Assembly (NCBI RefSeq): GCF_023159225.1
Contig: NC_063168.1
Location: forward strand, 46,324,562 to 46,388,561
Length of the DNA stretch: 64,000 nucleotides
Direction of reading: 5' to 3'
Source: Perognathus longimembris pacificus
Lineage: Eukaryota > Chordata > Mammalia > Rodentia > Heteromyidae
Shown here: positions 46,515 to 58,392 of the stretch, piece by piece
How the letters are laid out: each line of letters begins with the position of its first letter
Position numbering within the stretch: the first letter of the stretch is position 1
Notes under the pieces: generated by a model
The model's input: the letters and a program-made list of their open reading frames with translations, nothing else
Databases searched by the model: none
Told to the model about the DNA's origin: nothing
Translations under genes and position numbers: made by a program

Positions 46515-47825
46515 GGTAGTTAGAAGCAGAAGCCATTTGAACCTGCTATCCCTGGGTGAACACTTATAGAGGGATGTGTTGTGGAACCACACAATAACAC
46601 CTGAAATACAGCAGCTCCAAATCTTCATCCACAAACCCAAGGAAGCAAGGCAGCAGATTGCTTTATTTGCTTTAAATCAACCTCTCAGTTCGTGGCCGAC
46701 AGTTGGTCTCTGCCACCTTCTGTCTGAGTAAATTCAGGCAATTCCTGACCATATTATGGGCTGACTTTATATGAGGATGTCTTCTTCACCCACACTTCAG
46801 AATGTGGCCTTGAGGTAGGCCTTTTAAAGAAGTGGTTAAAAAGTGAGGTCTTCCTCCAATCTGCCTGGTGTTTTTGAGTGGGTCCAAATACCCTTTTCAT
46901 GTGAAGGCACGATCAAGGTGAGTTCCCTTTTCTCCTACAAGAAGCCTTCACCATGTCCCAGAACCTTTCCTAGGTTTCCTCTTGCCTTCTTGCTTTTGTT
47001 CACTTGAACCACAGAGTGGCCTTCTAGGGACTTATTGGCTCCAGCAAAGGGTAGATACTGTGGTGACCTATAGCTCTAGTGTCTTCTGGCCACAAAGATG
47101 CAACAGGTGTTGCAAATTGCTGCCCTTGAGGAGAGCACTGGGCCTCTCCTCCTTACCCCACCCTCCAGCACAATCCCTTGCTCAGCAGTTTCTGCATGTG
47201 GCTTCCTGGTGGCTGACTTCCAAGGCCTGCTTTCTTCCCCAGTCCCTTACAAAGGCTCCTTTGATGAAAAGTTTGAGGCAAAGTGACTGTGTCATTTGAT
47301 ACAAGAGGGTAAAAAGTGTAGCTTTTTTTTTTTTTTTTCCTATTTTGGGGTTTTTTAGCCCAGAGAAGAATAGTCAGCTGAATGGGGTGGGGGGGACGGA
47401 AGCCAAGAGGGAGAGGGAGGGAGAGGGAATGCCAAGTTGGAGACCTCAGGACTTCTTAGCCCTGTGATTAGCAGCTGGGAGCCTGGAGTGTGTGCCTTGC
47501 CCACTAAAAGGCACGCTGGCTGTCCAGACAATTCTACTTCCTAAGCTGCTTGAAAATGTTGGGGGGATGCTTGCCCTAGAGGGGATATACCCCAGGCTTC
47601 AGACCACTAGATTTTTGCCTGCTACCCCTAGGCCCATCCCAAAGGTTTCCACCCTCTCAAAATGCATGGAGCCTGCCCCTTCCTTACCAGGGCTGGAGGT
47701 AAAACCAAGGTGGGATTTGAGGGGCACTAGGAAAGCAGTGGAGTCCTGGGGTCTTCTTCATCTACCTCCAGAGCTGGCTGCATGTGTGCCCAGGGCCTTG
47801 TGTTTTGCTTTCATGCTCCATTCTA

Positions 47826-47827
<2 letters not shown>

Positions 47828-47856
<29 letters not shown>
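47828..47856. repeat. (CT)n microsatellite
   Basis: About 14 CT units. It contributes to an artefactual open frame. Confidence 0.95.
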
Positions 47857-48054
47857 CTTCCCCTTTACCCCCAGAGAGAGAAGCTACCACCTGGATAAGG
47901 TGCAGGCGCCTTGTACCTCCCTCTCTCGTGGGAGATATGGCCCCACTAATAAACCTCCTTATGAACCTTCTTCTACTGTCTGTGCTTATCTCCGCATGGT
48001 CCTCTGGGATGGCCGATACCTATGCTTTCAGTCTGTCTCTCTCTCTCCCTCCCT

Positions 48055-48055
<1 letters not shown>

Positions 48056-48097
<42 letters not shown>
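48056..48097. repeat. (GT)n microsatellite at a SINE tail
   Basis: About 21 GT units directly before the 3' end of a minus-strand SINE. Confidence 0.95.
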
Positions 48098-48099
<2 letters not shown>

Positions 48100-48292
48100 T
48101 GGGTATTGTCCTTTAGCTTTTCTACTCAAGGCTGGCACTCTATTGCTTGAGTCACAGCTCCACTCAGTGTTTTGGTGGTTAATTAGAGATGAGTCTCACC
48201 TACTTTCCTAACTGGGCTGGCTTTAAGCTTCAATCCTCAAATCTCATCTTCTGAGTAGCTAGGATTACAGGCATGAACCACCAACACCCAAC
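48098..48292 (-). mobile_element. Composite SINE, minus strand
   Basis: 'cctgggtattgtcctttagc' to 'attacaggcatgaaccacca' in reverse orientation. Its tail side is the GT repeat. Confidence 0.8.
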
Positions 48293-48312
48293 ATGTCTGG
48301 AAATGCTTTTTA

Positions 48313-48531
48313 TGGCCAGTCCTGGGGCTTGAATTCAGTGCCTAGGCGTTGTCACTGAGCTTCTTTTGCTCAAAGCTAGTGCTCTACCATTTTGAGCTAT
48401 ACCTCTACTTCTGGCTTTTTTGAATAGTTTATTGGAGATAAGAGTCTCACAGATTTTTTTGCCTGCCCAGGCTGGCTTCAAACCATGATCCTCAGATCCC
48501 AGCCTCCTGATAAGCTAGGATTACAGGCCGG
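48313..48531 (-). mobile_element. Composite SINE, minus strand
   Basis: A second copy only about 20 bp after the previous one, same orientation: 'tggccagtcctggggcttga' to 'aagctaggattacaggcc'. Confidence 0.85.
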
Positions 48532-51500
48532 AATTTCTTAATAGATTTTTAAAAATAAGGGTCCCTGCTCTGTCCTTTTGCACAAATTCCTAACTCTGGA
48601 GCTCATCCTCCCCTCCCTGCCCAGGTCTTGAAATTCAAGTTGGCCATTGCTCCTCTGTTCACCTTTGCAACTCTGCATGCATCCCAGCTTTTACCTGTTT
48701 TGACATTAAGAGTCACCACAATTCTGTCAGGGGCTGACATCCCAACTGAAGCCTCACGTGGGGATTTGCCCTAGAACCAAGGTCTTTTGATGGCACCTGT
48801 TTGCTCTGGGATGAATCAAAATGCCTTCTTCTGAGGCCATCTTCAATGTGAAGCCCATCCCCCACTCCCTTCCTAGAGTCCATAGCAGCCCCCTGAGAAC
48901 TTTTAATAAATACTGGCTAATGAACCTGCAGCTGCCATTCCTTTGGCTAATTAAATCTAAATAAGTCACCAACTTTAAATTATGCAGCAAGGCTTAGCCA
49001 AGTGAGCTTTCAAAATGTGGGAGTCCTGGCTTTTTTGTTGTGCCCTGTGGGGGGGAAAATCCCATCTTTTAATCATGCTTAACCTTCCTGAAGGAAAGCT
49101 GGCAACATTTAAATAATGAATGAATGTATATGAAGCAAGATTTCCCCAAAGCCACACAAAGGGAGCCAGATCAAAAAAGGGGGGTGGAGTGGGGGTGGAG
49201 GGGAGAGATCCACACAAGCCTGGGAGGAATTCCTGAAGGTTCTGGTGACTCCTGAGGTGCCAGGAGACATCATTTAATTCTTCAGAAGTTCAGAACAAGG
49301 TCTGGTGAAAAAAGCAGTGGAAGGAGGGGCAGGTGTCCTGCCTCAGCTTCAGGATCCAAGATGCTGACCACCAAGCTCCAGCACCCCTTGCCTATGCCAG
49401 GTGTCAATGGAGGAGACTCAGAGCACTTCTAAGACGTCACCCTCAACCCCTCTCTCCTCATTTTACCTAGCACCCCCCCTCGCCCCTATCCCAATTCTAG
49501 CACAGATCACCTAAATGAAGTCTTCCTTGGGAGCAGGCCAATCTCAGGAACGTGGTTGAAATACACCTGCTTCAGTACTTCTGGGGCTGGATCTGCAATG
49601 TTGCTGGCTCACAGACCCCACAGTGAGGAACAAGGATTAGCAACACTGCTGCACATTAGACTCAGCTGAGACATACTTAAGGCTACCCGGACACCATTGC
49701 AGGTCAATTAAAGCAAACACTAGACGTTATATGTTTATTTCTGCACTGAATTAGAGCCTGGATAATTTATAGGTCATCCAGATGAAGGAAGCCTAGAAAG
49801 CTTCACCACCTTGTTTGCAGTCACCTGCTAAACTGGGATTGGAAACATAGTTGGCAGGGAGGTGGCCTTTGGAGCCCAGCCTTCCCCCGCCCCCCCCCCC
49901 CCCATCCCCGGCCGTCTTCCGGCAGAGGTCAGCTGGCTCTCAGCTCTAGCTTATCTGAGTTAGTAACCAATGAGATTCGTTTTGAGAACAGGCAAGATTT
50001 GCCCTATTCCTACTCCTGCCTAAAATTGTGCTATTAGGGTTTTGTTTCTTGGGCTAAGGCTGAGTAGAGCTCTGCTGTGAGTTATGTGAGGATCTCCAAG
50101 GGGCTGGGCTTCTGTGGGATGTGGAAAGGAAGAGCAGCACAAAGAGAGGTGTCCTTCTAAGTTCCCTAAGCAAGGACAGTGGAGCTTATGAGGCCTCAGG
50201 CAAAGGTCAAGAGGGAGGACGGCAGAGAGTCCCCAGACTTGTGTTCAGGGGAAACCATGACCTTCCTGCTGTGGTAGATGTGTGGTACCCTTCCTCAAGG
50301 CAGAGAGATGTAGTAGTGAGCCAGGCCCAGGCTGGCCATTGCCAGTCACTTGGCCTGTCTCATCCCACCAAGACCACTGGCTCAGTAGCTCAGCAGGGAG
50401 TAGGAGCTGGGCCTTTGAAGGCAGGGCTGAGACACACAATTATTTTATTATTTAATATCTACCCCCCCCTGCCCTCTTATCAGAGTCCTGAATTTTTTTT
50501 CAAGGCTATAACAGTGCCCAGGCAAAACCTTACCTCCTCAGACAACTCTGCAGCTAGAATTAGCCACAGGATGCTGTCCAATCTTTCAAATACCAGCAGG
50601 AATCTCTGGGCTCAGCTTCTTGGAGAGCCTTTAAAAAGCCACCTTTCTTCTCCTTCTGTTCTGACTGGGAGTTCTGGACAAGATGGCTACCACAATGACT
50701 GGCCCTTGTAGCCATTTTGAATAGCAAGGCTGAAAGTCACAGCATGAAGAAAAAGAGCTGTGTGCTGTAAAGGGGCAGAGAAACCCCAAGTTCTCTATGA
50801 CATTAAAGAGCAGTTTTACCAACCACCTACTTCTTGGTATGTAAGAAACATAAACCTCTATTGGTTTACGCTACCCTGGGTTTCTTTTACAATTGGAGGC
50901 AATACTCAAATTAAGAACCTCCCAAAAGAATGTTTCTGAGACTGGCTATGGAAAAGGAAAATTGGTAGAACCTGGTTCTAGAAGTTAGAGGAAAAATAGA
51001 ATCTTTTATTACTACTCCTCTGCTTTTTCAGTCACTGATCCACTCACAAGCTTCAATGATTGTCTATTTCTCAAAAGATTAAATTTATATTCCCTAAACT
51101 AGCCTTCAAGATTCTCTAAAACCAGGCTTTGTGCCAGTTCTCCAGGCCCACAGCCCCTTTCTACTATTTTCCAGAGCAAGGAATGCCTTCTCATCTGCCT
51201 ATAGACTCTCCACTTGTACCCTGATCTTAGTTTGTGTGTGATCCTCTTCATTTCTGCCTAGTCTAGACTTAAACTCACCCTTGTAATTGCTCTTCCAGAG
51301 TCTTCCTAGTCTCCCTGGACTCCAGGGAAGTCTTTTACCTTTTTCATAACTGAGGTCTATCTGGTAGCTCTTTCTATTTTCAGGTGTGTTAAACCCAATG
51401 TCTAGCAAGGTGGTAAGCTCCTCTATGGCCAAATCAAGGGAGCATGGGAAGAGGGTTGCTTTGGAGTCATTCTCTGAACTTCAGTATCCTCCTCTGTGAA

Positions 51501-51576
51501 TTGGTTCTTACACGCATTCGCTCCTCCCAGGGTTTGGGTAAAGATGGCCTTCCTCAGCATTCAAGAAGTGCTTGTG

Positions 51577-51781
51577 GGGCTGGGGATATAGCCTAGTGGC
51601 AAGAGTGCCTGCCTCGGATACACGAGGCCCTAGGTTCGATTCCCCAGCACCACATATACAGAAAATGGCCAGAAGCGGCGCTGTGGCTCAAGTGGCGGAG
51701 TGGTAGCCTTGAGCAGGAAGAAGCCAGGGACAGTGCTCAGGCCCTGAGTCCAAGGCCCAGGACTGGCCAAAAAAAAAAAAA
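51577..51781 (+). mobile_element. Dimeric ID element (IDL-Geo-like), young, perfect target-site duplication
   Basis: 'gggctggggatatagcctag' ... 'ccccagcaccacatatacag' plus the 3' half 'ggcgctgtggctcaagtggc' ... 'gcccaggactggcc' and an A tail. It is flanked by identical 14-bp repeats aagaagtgcttgtg (51563-51576 and 51782-51795). The copy is very similar to the one at 57685, which suggests a recently active source. Confidence 0.92.
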
Positions 51782-52774
51782 AAGAAGTGCTTGTGTAAGT
51801 CGCCTCATTGGTCTCCATTTAGCTTGGTCTTTTCCCTATCCTTTGCAACTTTCTGAGTTCCTCCTTTGTATTTCAACTGGGAAGTTGGAAGAGTGATCAT
51901 GAATAGTTTTCATCTTCCTACAGGGAAAAATCTTAGACTACTGGCTTTCATCTTCAAACACAATCAGCGGGAGAGAGTTCATAACCATGGCTAAGTATGT
52001 GAGAGGTCATGCTAACAACTCAAGGGAGTTAGCTAACTCTTTCTCTGAAAATGTTGTAAGTAGGCATGAAAGTGTCAAAATCTAGTTTTACCTGGCAACA
52101 GGTGGATTGACTAAATGGCTTTATAATACTTGTGTTTTTGTTTGCTTTTGCAAAGTCCTACTATACCTGGTGAAAGTCTACTTTAACCTGGTGAACAGGT
52201 ATTCCTATACTTTTTGTACCCTAATCTCCTTTTTCTTTCATCTAAATCGTATCCCAAAAAACTTGGATCAAATAAGACAATTGAGACATGCCACCCAGAG
52301 CAAAAAGTCCTGCCATCGAAAGTTTTATGAGAAATGAGAGTTTTACTCCTTCCAAGTTAATGCCTGTAAGTAGGAGTGGATGCACTGCACTGGGTGGAAA
52401 TGAGAAGGTACTGTGGGCCTTAATGGCATGCTATTGCTGTGGTACTGGCAGTAAAATCCTGAGAGGGTCTTTTTTGTTTCACATGGTTTCACTAAGCCTT
52501 ATTTAGCCTGCCAGATAGAAACATTTTCTTTTCTTTCTCTAAGACTGAACCCTAATTCTGGGGAAGAGGAGGGTCAATATAGACTTTGCTTAGGGCATAG
52601 GTGTTTCCAGCCTCCATCAGTCTGCTGCATTAACATCACATAAAGCTTCCTGTGCCATCATTTGGTTGCTCCTCAGGAGCCCTCTAGTGTTCAGTCAGTT
52701 CCTTTTGGTTGATCTTGCATGTGTATGTGAGGGGTTGTGAACACCTGTGTTACAAACTGCTTGCTTTGATTTGT

Positions 52775-52984
52775 TTATTTGTTTTGTTTTTTGTTGCCAG
52801 TCCTGGGGCGTAGACTCAGGGCCTGAGCACTGTCCCTGGCTTCTTTTTGCTCAAGGCTAGCACTCTACCACTTGAGCCACAGTGACACTTCTGGCTTTTA
52901 TCTATATATGTGGTGATGAGGAATCGAACCCAGGGCTTCATGTATACAAGGCAAGCACTTTACCACTAGGCCATATTCCCAGCC
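52775..52984 (-). mobile_element. Dimeric ID element (IDL-Geo-like), minus strand, with target-site duplication
   Basis: A reverse-oriented copy running from a T-rich tail to 'gccatattcccagc'. Identical 18-bp flanks ctgcttgctttgatttgt lie at 52757-52774 and 52985-53002. Confidence 0.92.
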
Positions 52985-53085
52985 CTGCTTGCTTTGATTT
53001 GTATAAATTGGTATATTTGTTTCTGGGTTAGATATTTCGCATTTTTGCAAGTCTATGTGGATGGGCTGGCAGGTGGGCATAGGGT

Positions 53086-53086
<1 letters not shown>

Positions 53087-53130
<44 letters not shown>
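53087..53130. repeat. (GT)n microsatellite
   Basis: About 22 GT units. Unlike others in the window it does not touch a recognisable SINE. Confidence 0.95.
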
Positions 53131-53132
<2 letters not shown>

Positions 53133-53187
53133 TTGAAGGTTAGTTTGTCTAGTGTGTCTGAATGGTCATGGTGCCTTTCTATTTCTC

Positions 53188-53347
53188 CTCCCTTTCCTTT
53201 CCTTTCCTTTGCTTCCCTTCCCTTTCCTTTCCTTCCCTTCCCTTCCCTTTCCTTTCCTTTCCTTTCCTTTCTTCCCTTCCTTCCTTCCTTCCTTCCTTCC
53301 TTCCTTCCTTCCTTCCTTCCTTCCTTCCTTCCTTCCTTCCTTCCTTC
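53188..53347. repeat. (CCTTT)n then (CCTT)n polypyrimidine array
   Basis: About 80 bp of CCTTT/CCCTT units followed by about 70 bp of pure CCTT. Confidence 0.95.
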
Positions 53348-53524
53348 TCTCTTTTTCTCCCAATGTTCCAGTAGAATAGCATTGATCCCAGGCCCAGCTG
53401 GGGATTTAACCCCTCCTCCTTTCTGTCCTGTGGGAGTGCACCTCTGTTTTGCCACCTGTCTAATCACTAAGGAATGCTTCACTGCTTTGTGATAGGGATA
53501 CCTCTTTCTACTAGGATCTTTTTT

Positions 53525-53758
53525 ATTTATTCATTTATTTTTATACTGTTCCTGGGGCTTGAACTCAGGGCCTGAACTTTTTTTGCTCAAGGCTAATGAT
53601 CTACCACTGGAGCCACAGCTCCACTTTCAGCTTTTTGGTGGGTAATTCGAGTTAAGAGTCTCACAAACTTTCCTACCTAGGCTGGCTTGAACCATAAGCT
53701 TCAGATGTAAGTCTCCTGAGTAGCTAGGATTACAGGTGTGAGCCACTGGTGTTCAGCC
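53525..53758 (-). mobile_element. 7SL/B1-like + ID-like composite SINE, minus strand
   Basis: An AT-rich tail region then 'tgttcctggggcttgaactc' to 'gtgagccactggtgttcagcc'. Confidence 0.8.
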
Positions 53759-54017
53759 TGCCCAAGCTCCTTGGACATCAGTGTGTGTCTTTTTTAGTGA
53801 GATGTCTGAAGGCAGACTGTAAGCGTGCATGGCTGGCTGTGTTCTGTATCTGCTCAGACCCAAAGCTGAGTAGCTTTGCCAATGGCCTGGTGATAACTAT
53901 CTGACATGTTTTCAAGGCTGGAAAGAGTGCAGACATGTTGGCTTTTGTAGTTTTCTGCTAAAGCAACAGAACCACAACTTGGTTGCTTAAAACAACACAG
54001 ATCAACACTCTCATGGT

Positions 54018-54200
54018 GTAACGTACTCACCTTGTATACATGAAGCCCTGGATTCCTCAGCACCACATATATAGAAAACGGCCAGAAGTGGTGCTGTGGC
54101 TCAAGTGGCAGAGTACTAGCCTTGAGCAAAAAGAAGCCAGGGACAGTGCTCAGGCCCTGAGTTCAAGGCCCAGGACTGGCAACAAAAACAAAACCAAACA
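54018..54200 (+). mobile_element. Dimeric ID element, 5'-truncated, with target-site duplication
   Basis: The first monomer lacks its start: the element opens at 'gtaacgtactcaccttgtat'. The second half is complete and the tail is CAAAA-rich. Identical 14-bp flanks aacactctcatggt lie at 54004-54017 and 54201-54214. Confidence 0.88.
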
Positions 54201-54857
54201 AACACTCTCATGGTTCTGGAGAGCCTACAAGGGTTGGTTACTCTGGTTCCTTCTTGCTTTTTCCAGCCTCTAGAAACGTCCACATCCCTTGACTGTGACG
54301 TCACACCACTGCCCCTGGAGGGTCATGTCCCCTTCTCACTCATATGCCTTTCTATCAGGACATCTGCTACTACATTATTCTCCAACTCTAGAGCCTTGAT
54401 TTAATCATACTTCAGAGTCATTTTTGCTGCAAGGTAGCATGTTCACCATTCTGGACATTGGGACATGGACACCTCATGGGGCTATTGATAAGCCCACCAT
54501 GGGCTCTCTACATCTCAGAGAACAATCTACGACCATGCATTGATGTGGTAAAACCCAAAGTAGCTTGGGCATCATGTGATTCTATGATTCTGGAAAGGTT
54601 TTTAAAACCCTTCCTCCCCAACAGAGACCTCCCTAACCCATTAACTTCTGAAACCTCCAGTCTGGATAAAGCATAGCCAGCCAGTGAGCATGCAGGCACA
54701 GCATAACGAGGCTGTGTGTTTTCCTCACACTCAGGTACAATGTCTAGCCCCTGGTCTTTCCCTAAGTGCAGGCTCCGTGGAAGGGAGGTTCAGCATGATG
54801 GACAAAGGAGGCTGGGAGTCAATGGACCACATCTGAAACACTCTAGCATGGGGGCTC

Positions 54858-55070
54858 CTAGTGATGGAGAACACAGAGGCATTGGAAGTAGGACCAGAAA
54901 GTTTTAATCAGACACAGCAAAATGGCGGCAATGCAGAACAGGTAGTGCTTGGAGAAGAGAAAGAAGACCATCTCCTTGGTGACATAGATTATGTGTATAA
55001 GGATGAAGCAGTACAGGAACATGGCAAACTGGTTCTGAGGGAGCAGGAGGTCCTGGAGGCCTCCGGAGAA
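54858..55070 (-). CDS. TMEM247: TMEM247 exon 3: transmembrane protein 247, residues 149-218
   Basis: Last coding exon on the minus strand, starting after a strong acceptor (CCCCCCACAG) and ending at a TAG whose complement is 54858-54860. It begins FSGGLQDLLLPQNQ and contains two hydrophobic segments, about residues 163-178 and 191-207, separated by TKEMVFFLFSKH. It ends in a short tail. This is the membrane part of TMEM247. The two segments may form a hairpin, leaving the long N-terminal part on one side. It joins in phase 0 to exon 2. Molecular function is not established. Expression in mammals is reported mainly in testis. No break is seen. Confidence 0.92.
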   Translation of the reverse strand, partial: FSGGLQDLLLPQNQFAMFLYCFILIHIIYVTKEMVFFLFSKHYLFCIAAILLCLIKTFWSYFQCLCVLHH

Positions 55071-56397
55071 CTGTGGGGGGAAAAGAAGACAATGGCACTG
55101 GCAAAACCAAGGCTGGTTCTAAGCAGATCTAAATTCAGTCCTGCTGGGTTCCTTCCTGAATATGACTTGGGGAAAATTATCATCCCTACCTAAAGAAAAA
55201 GTAATGGTACTCCCTTCCTAAGATCCAAATTCCTAGGAATGACAAAATTCCTAGTAAGGTCACTGGCTTCTAGAATGAATTCATTAATTCATTCTTGAGT
55301 TCACTTTCCCCAGATTTAGACCCTGGATCTTAAGAGTATTCTCTGAATATAGTACTTTCACTCTCAACCTAGTTTCTGGGACAATAGCACAATGAGAAAG
55401 CATCTCTTGGGCACAAATGACTGTTTCTGACTCCTTCCCAAGCACTAGAAACAATCCTATGAGTCAGTCCATGGTTCTTGAGGGTTTGGTCTCTCCTGGG
55501 GCCCAGTGCTGAGAGATGAGTGCAAGGGCTGTCTGTATCGATACAGCTTTGGGCTTCAGGAAAAGCAGTTTGAACTGTTTGGTTGATTCTTCCTGTGAGT
55601 TATTCTTTTTTTGGAGTCTGTGTGGCTGGGATCTGATAGACCCCAACTTTAACTATAGTGAGCATTAATGCATCCATGAGCTAAAGGCGGATAGAACTAT
55701 TCTGTTCTGTAGTTCAGGGAGTGTTAGCCATGGTTAATTCTTTACAAAACGTGTTGCACTTTAAAAAGCAGCTTGATGGTGGGGACTGAGCTGCCCTAAA
55801 TTACCAAGAAATGCACTTAGACAAGTATCTTCAGTATGATGAAATCTATCCATCCTGAGAGAGAGAAATGGGAAGTGCCACTGCTCCAGTGCCCCCCACT
55901 TTTTAGCAAATGCACCACAAGTAAAACACTTGCAAACTGTGACCAAAGGCCAAAGTCTTAGACATGCCATTACTAAAAATGCTACATAAAATATGAAGTT
56001 AATTAAAAAAGCTAGAAGGGCAGAAGATGATTCAGGCCATAGGGCCTCTAGCCTCTGCCACCTCTCTGTGATCTGCATAAGTTCTCAGTTTGAGGAGCTG
56101 ATGGTGGATAATTATGATCTTGATAACATTCATTTGTAAAACCCTGTAACTTTTTCAAAAATTCTTTCAAAGTTGTAGGTAGAGCTATATTCTAAGAGTT
56201 TCCATCTCATCTAGCAAGGAGAAAGGTTTTCAAACTAAAAAGGGTAAAACAAATACGGTTAGGAGAGGACAGAGATCAAAGACAGTACAATACTGTATCT
56301 GCTTTAAAAACTTTCAGGCTCAAATTTGTGACAAGTTTTATCCTATGATATTGAGAAAATCCATAAGTTTGGGAAATGAACTAAATCAAAAACATCA

Positions 56398-56640
56398 CCA
56401 GATGCTGGTGGCTCACTCCTATAATCCTAGCTACTCAAGAGGCTGAGATCAGAGGACTGAAGTTCAAGCCATTGTGGGCAGGGAAGTCCATGACATTCGT
56501 ATCTTGTTACCTACCATAAAAGCTAGAAATGGAGCTGTGACTGTAGTGGTAGAGCACTAGCTTTGTGTAAAAAAGTTCAGGGACAGTGCCCAGGTCCTGA
56601 GTTCAAGCCCATGACTGGCACACATACACACAAAGAATCC
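56398..56640 (+). mobile_element. 7SL/B1-like + ID-like composite SINE
   Basis: 'gctggtggctcactcctataatcctagcta' to 'gagttcaagcccatgactgg', tail CACA/ACAAA-rich. It is opposite to the TMEM247 transcript. Confidence 0.82.
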
Positions 56641-57289
56641 CACAAACAAAAGATTTTTAAAATATCAGAAAATGTGCCAAAATATGAGAAGTATATTTTA
56701 AGTTCTCAAAGAAGGGAAAAAAATAAAACAATGAAGTTTGAAAATCTTAGTTCAATAGTGTGGCTTGGCTCAGTAATATCATTTAATGCATAATTAAGCA
56801 GGTTATTATTTGAGAAAGGGAGAAAAAAAGGATAACTGTTAAAAAGCCAAGATGTGTTCACTGCGAACAAATCATGTAAAAACAAGCCCATTTTTTTAAA
56901 AAAGGAAATGACCAGTCATTTAGAGAAATGACATAAGTAATGTAATATCTTAATTCTGAGAAGCCACTTGACAATGTGTCTTAGGACAGTTGTTTTTTTC
57001 TCAAGCTGGAGAAATGTGGGTTGGATAAAATGTCTAACCTTCCATGTGTTGATGAATGGATCATTGCTAACCTGTAGTGAGCTCCCTTAGTGGTATTTAC
57101 TTTAGCATGTGTCCTCCTCAACAATTTCAGCAATGATTAGGGTAAAGACAGAAGGCCAGCTTCTCAGAACTGAAGATGACTCAGAGCTGGGAAGCATAGC
57201 TAATACATTACATCCCACTCAAATTAAAAAGTGATGAATGGAAGTTGCTTCATTTGGGTCAAGAAGTGAATTGCCTGAGTACATAAAAA

Positions 57290-57500
57290 ATGGTAATAGC
57301 TAATATTTATTGAGTGCTTACCTAATGTACTGGGATCATTGCAAAAGGGCTTTACATACATTAGCTCACCAAATTCTCACTATGACACTAAGGGGGTAGT
57401 TGGTACCTTAGAGATGAGCAAACCATGACTCAAAGAGGATGAGAAATTTGCCCAAGGTTAAGGAGCATATTTAAATGGTAGAGCAAGGATTTCAATTTAG
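57290..57500 (-). repeat. MIR SINE, reverse orientation, nearly full length
   Basis: 'gctaatatttattgagtgct', 'ggctttacatacattagctc', 'gagatgagcaaaccatgact' and 'gcccaaggttaaggagcata' follow the reverse MIR consensus. It is one of the best-preserved MIRs in the window. Confidence 0.8.
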
Positions 57501-57509
57501 GACTTATTT

Positions 57510-58003
57510 CTTTTAATTGGTCATGGGGCTTTAACTCAGGGCCTGGGAACTGTCCCTGAGCTTTATTGCTCAAGGCTAGCACTCTGCCACTGTGAACATT
57601 CATACTTTTGGTTTGAACATCACTTTGACCACTGTGAGCACTACGTCTAATTTTCTGCTGGTTAAGTGGAGATAAGAATCTCACGAGGGGCTGGGGATAT
57701 AGCCTAGTGGCAAGAGTGCCTGCCTCGGATACACGAGGCCCTAGGTTCGATTCCCCAGCACCACATATACAGAAAACGGCCAGAAGCGGCGCTGTGGCTC
57801 AAGTGGCAGAGTGCTAGCCTTGAGCGGGAAGAAGCCAGGGACAGTGCTCAGGCCCTGAGTCCAAGGCCCAGGACTGGCAAAAAAAAAAAAAAAAAAAAAA
57901 AAGAATCTCACCGACTTCCCTTCCTTGGCTGGCTTTGAATGGCAATCCTCAGACCTCAGCCTCCTGAGTAGCTATGATTACAGGCATGAGCCACCAGTGC
58001 CTA
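57510..58003 (-). mobile_element. Composite SINE, minus strand, split by a dimeric ID insertion
   Basis: The reverse-oriented composite SINE runs 57510-57684 and 57901-58003 and is interrupted by the plus-strand dimeric ID. The segment 'actgtgaacattcatacttt' onwards shows some extra rearrangement in its ID-like half. Confidence 0.8.
57685..57900 (+). mobile_element. Dimeric ID element (IDL-Geo-like), young, inside another SINE
   Basis: A full copy almost identical to that at 51577 with a 22-base A tail. It is flanked by identical 11-bp repeats aagaatctcac (57674-57684 and 57901-57911) that belong to the host SINE. Confidence 0.93.
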
Positions 58004-58035
58004 GCTAATTTTTAAAGCATAGGAAACATTGTTCT

Positions 58036-58120
58036 CAATAGTAGGTTCTTTCATTATTGAGTGTTTATGATGGTCTAGCCACTGAGCTAAGCACTTTACA
58101 GCTCATTTCATCTCAAGTAG
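58036..58120 (-). repeat. MIR SINE fragment, reverse orientation
   Basis: 'tcattattgagtgtttatga' and 'gagctaagcactttacagctc' match reverse MIR. Possible continuation lies at about 58396-58420 after an inserted SINE. Confidence 0.5.
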
Positions 58121-58149
58121 GTGTTTTCTTTTATACTGTTGTTTTGCTT

Positions 58150-58392
58150 TATTTTTAGCTAGTACTGGGGCTTGAACTCAGGGTCTTGTACTTTCCCTCG
58201 GCTTTTTTGCTCAAGGCTAGTGCTCTACTACTTGAGCCACACCTACCTCTATTTGTGGCTGCTTTTTGATGGGTATTGGGAGGTAAGAGTCCCACAGACT
58301 TTTCTGTCTGGGCTGGCTTTGAACTGTGATTCTCAGATCTCTCTGCTTCTTGAATAGCTAAGATTACAGGTGTGAGCCACCAGCCTGGCTTT
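58150..58392 (-). mobile_element. 7SL/B1-like + ID-like composite SINE, minus strand
   Basis: T-rich tail, 'ctagtactggggcttgaact' to 'acaggtgtgagccaccagcc', both modules present. Confidence 0.85.

Larger units (their letters stand above)
32561..54857. other. ATP6V1E2-TMEM247 convergent intergenic region
   Basis: About 22 kb between the 3' ends of two converging genes. I see no exon. It is filled with SINEs, an LTR, one old L1 fragment, MIR pieces and several large pyrimidine or GT microsatellites, listed separately. Stretches outside those entries, such as 33500-35930, 36260-37950, 38520-39430, 43730-44990 and 49000-51460, hold no signal I can classify. A run of 13-14 C lies at about 49891-49904. 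Confidence 0.6.

Noticed and set aside
47492..48211. 239-codon open frame on the plus strand
   Set aside because: It runs through CT and GT microsatellites and part of a SINE, which lack stops in that frame. There is no recognisable protein.
50121..50711. 196-codon open frame in non-repeat sequence
   Set aside because: A rough estimate gives about one frame of this length by chance in 64 kb on six frames. The peptide shows no domain, splice context or known family.
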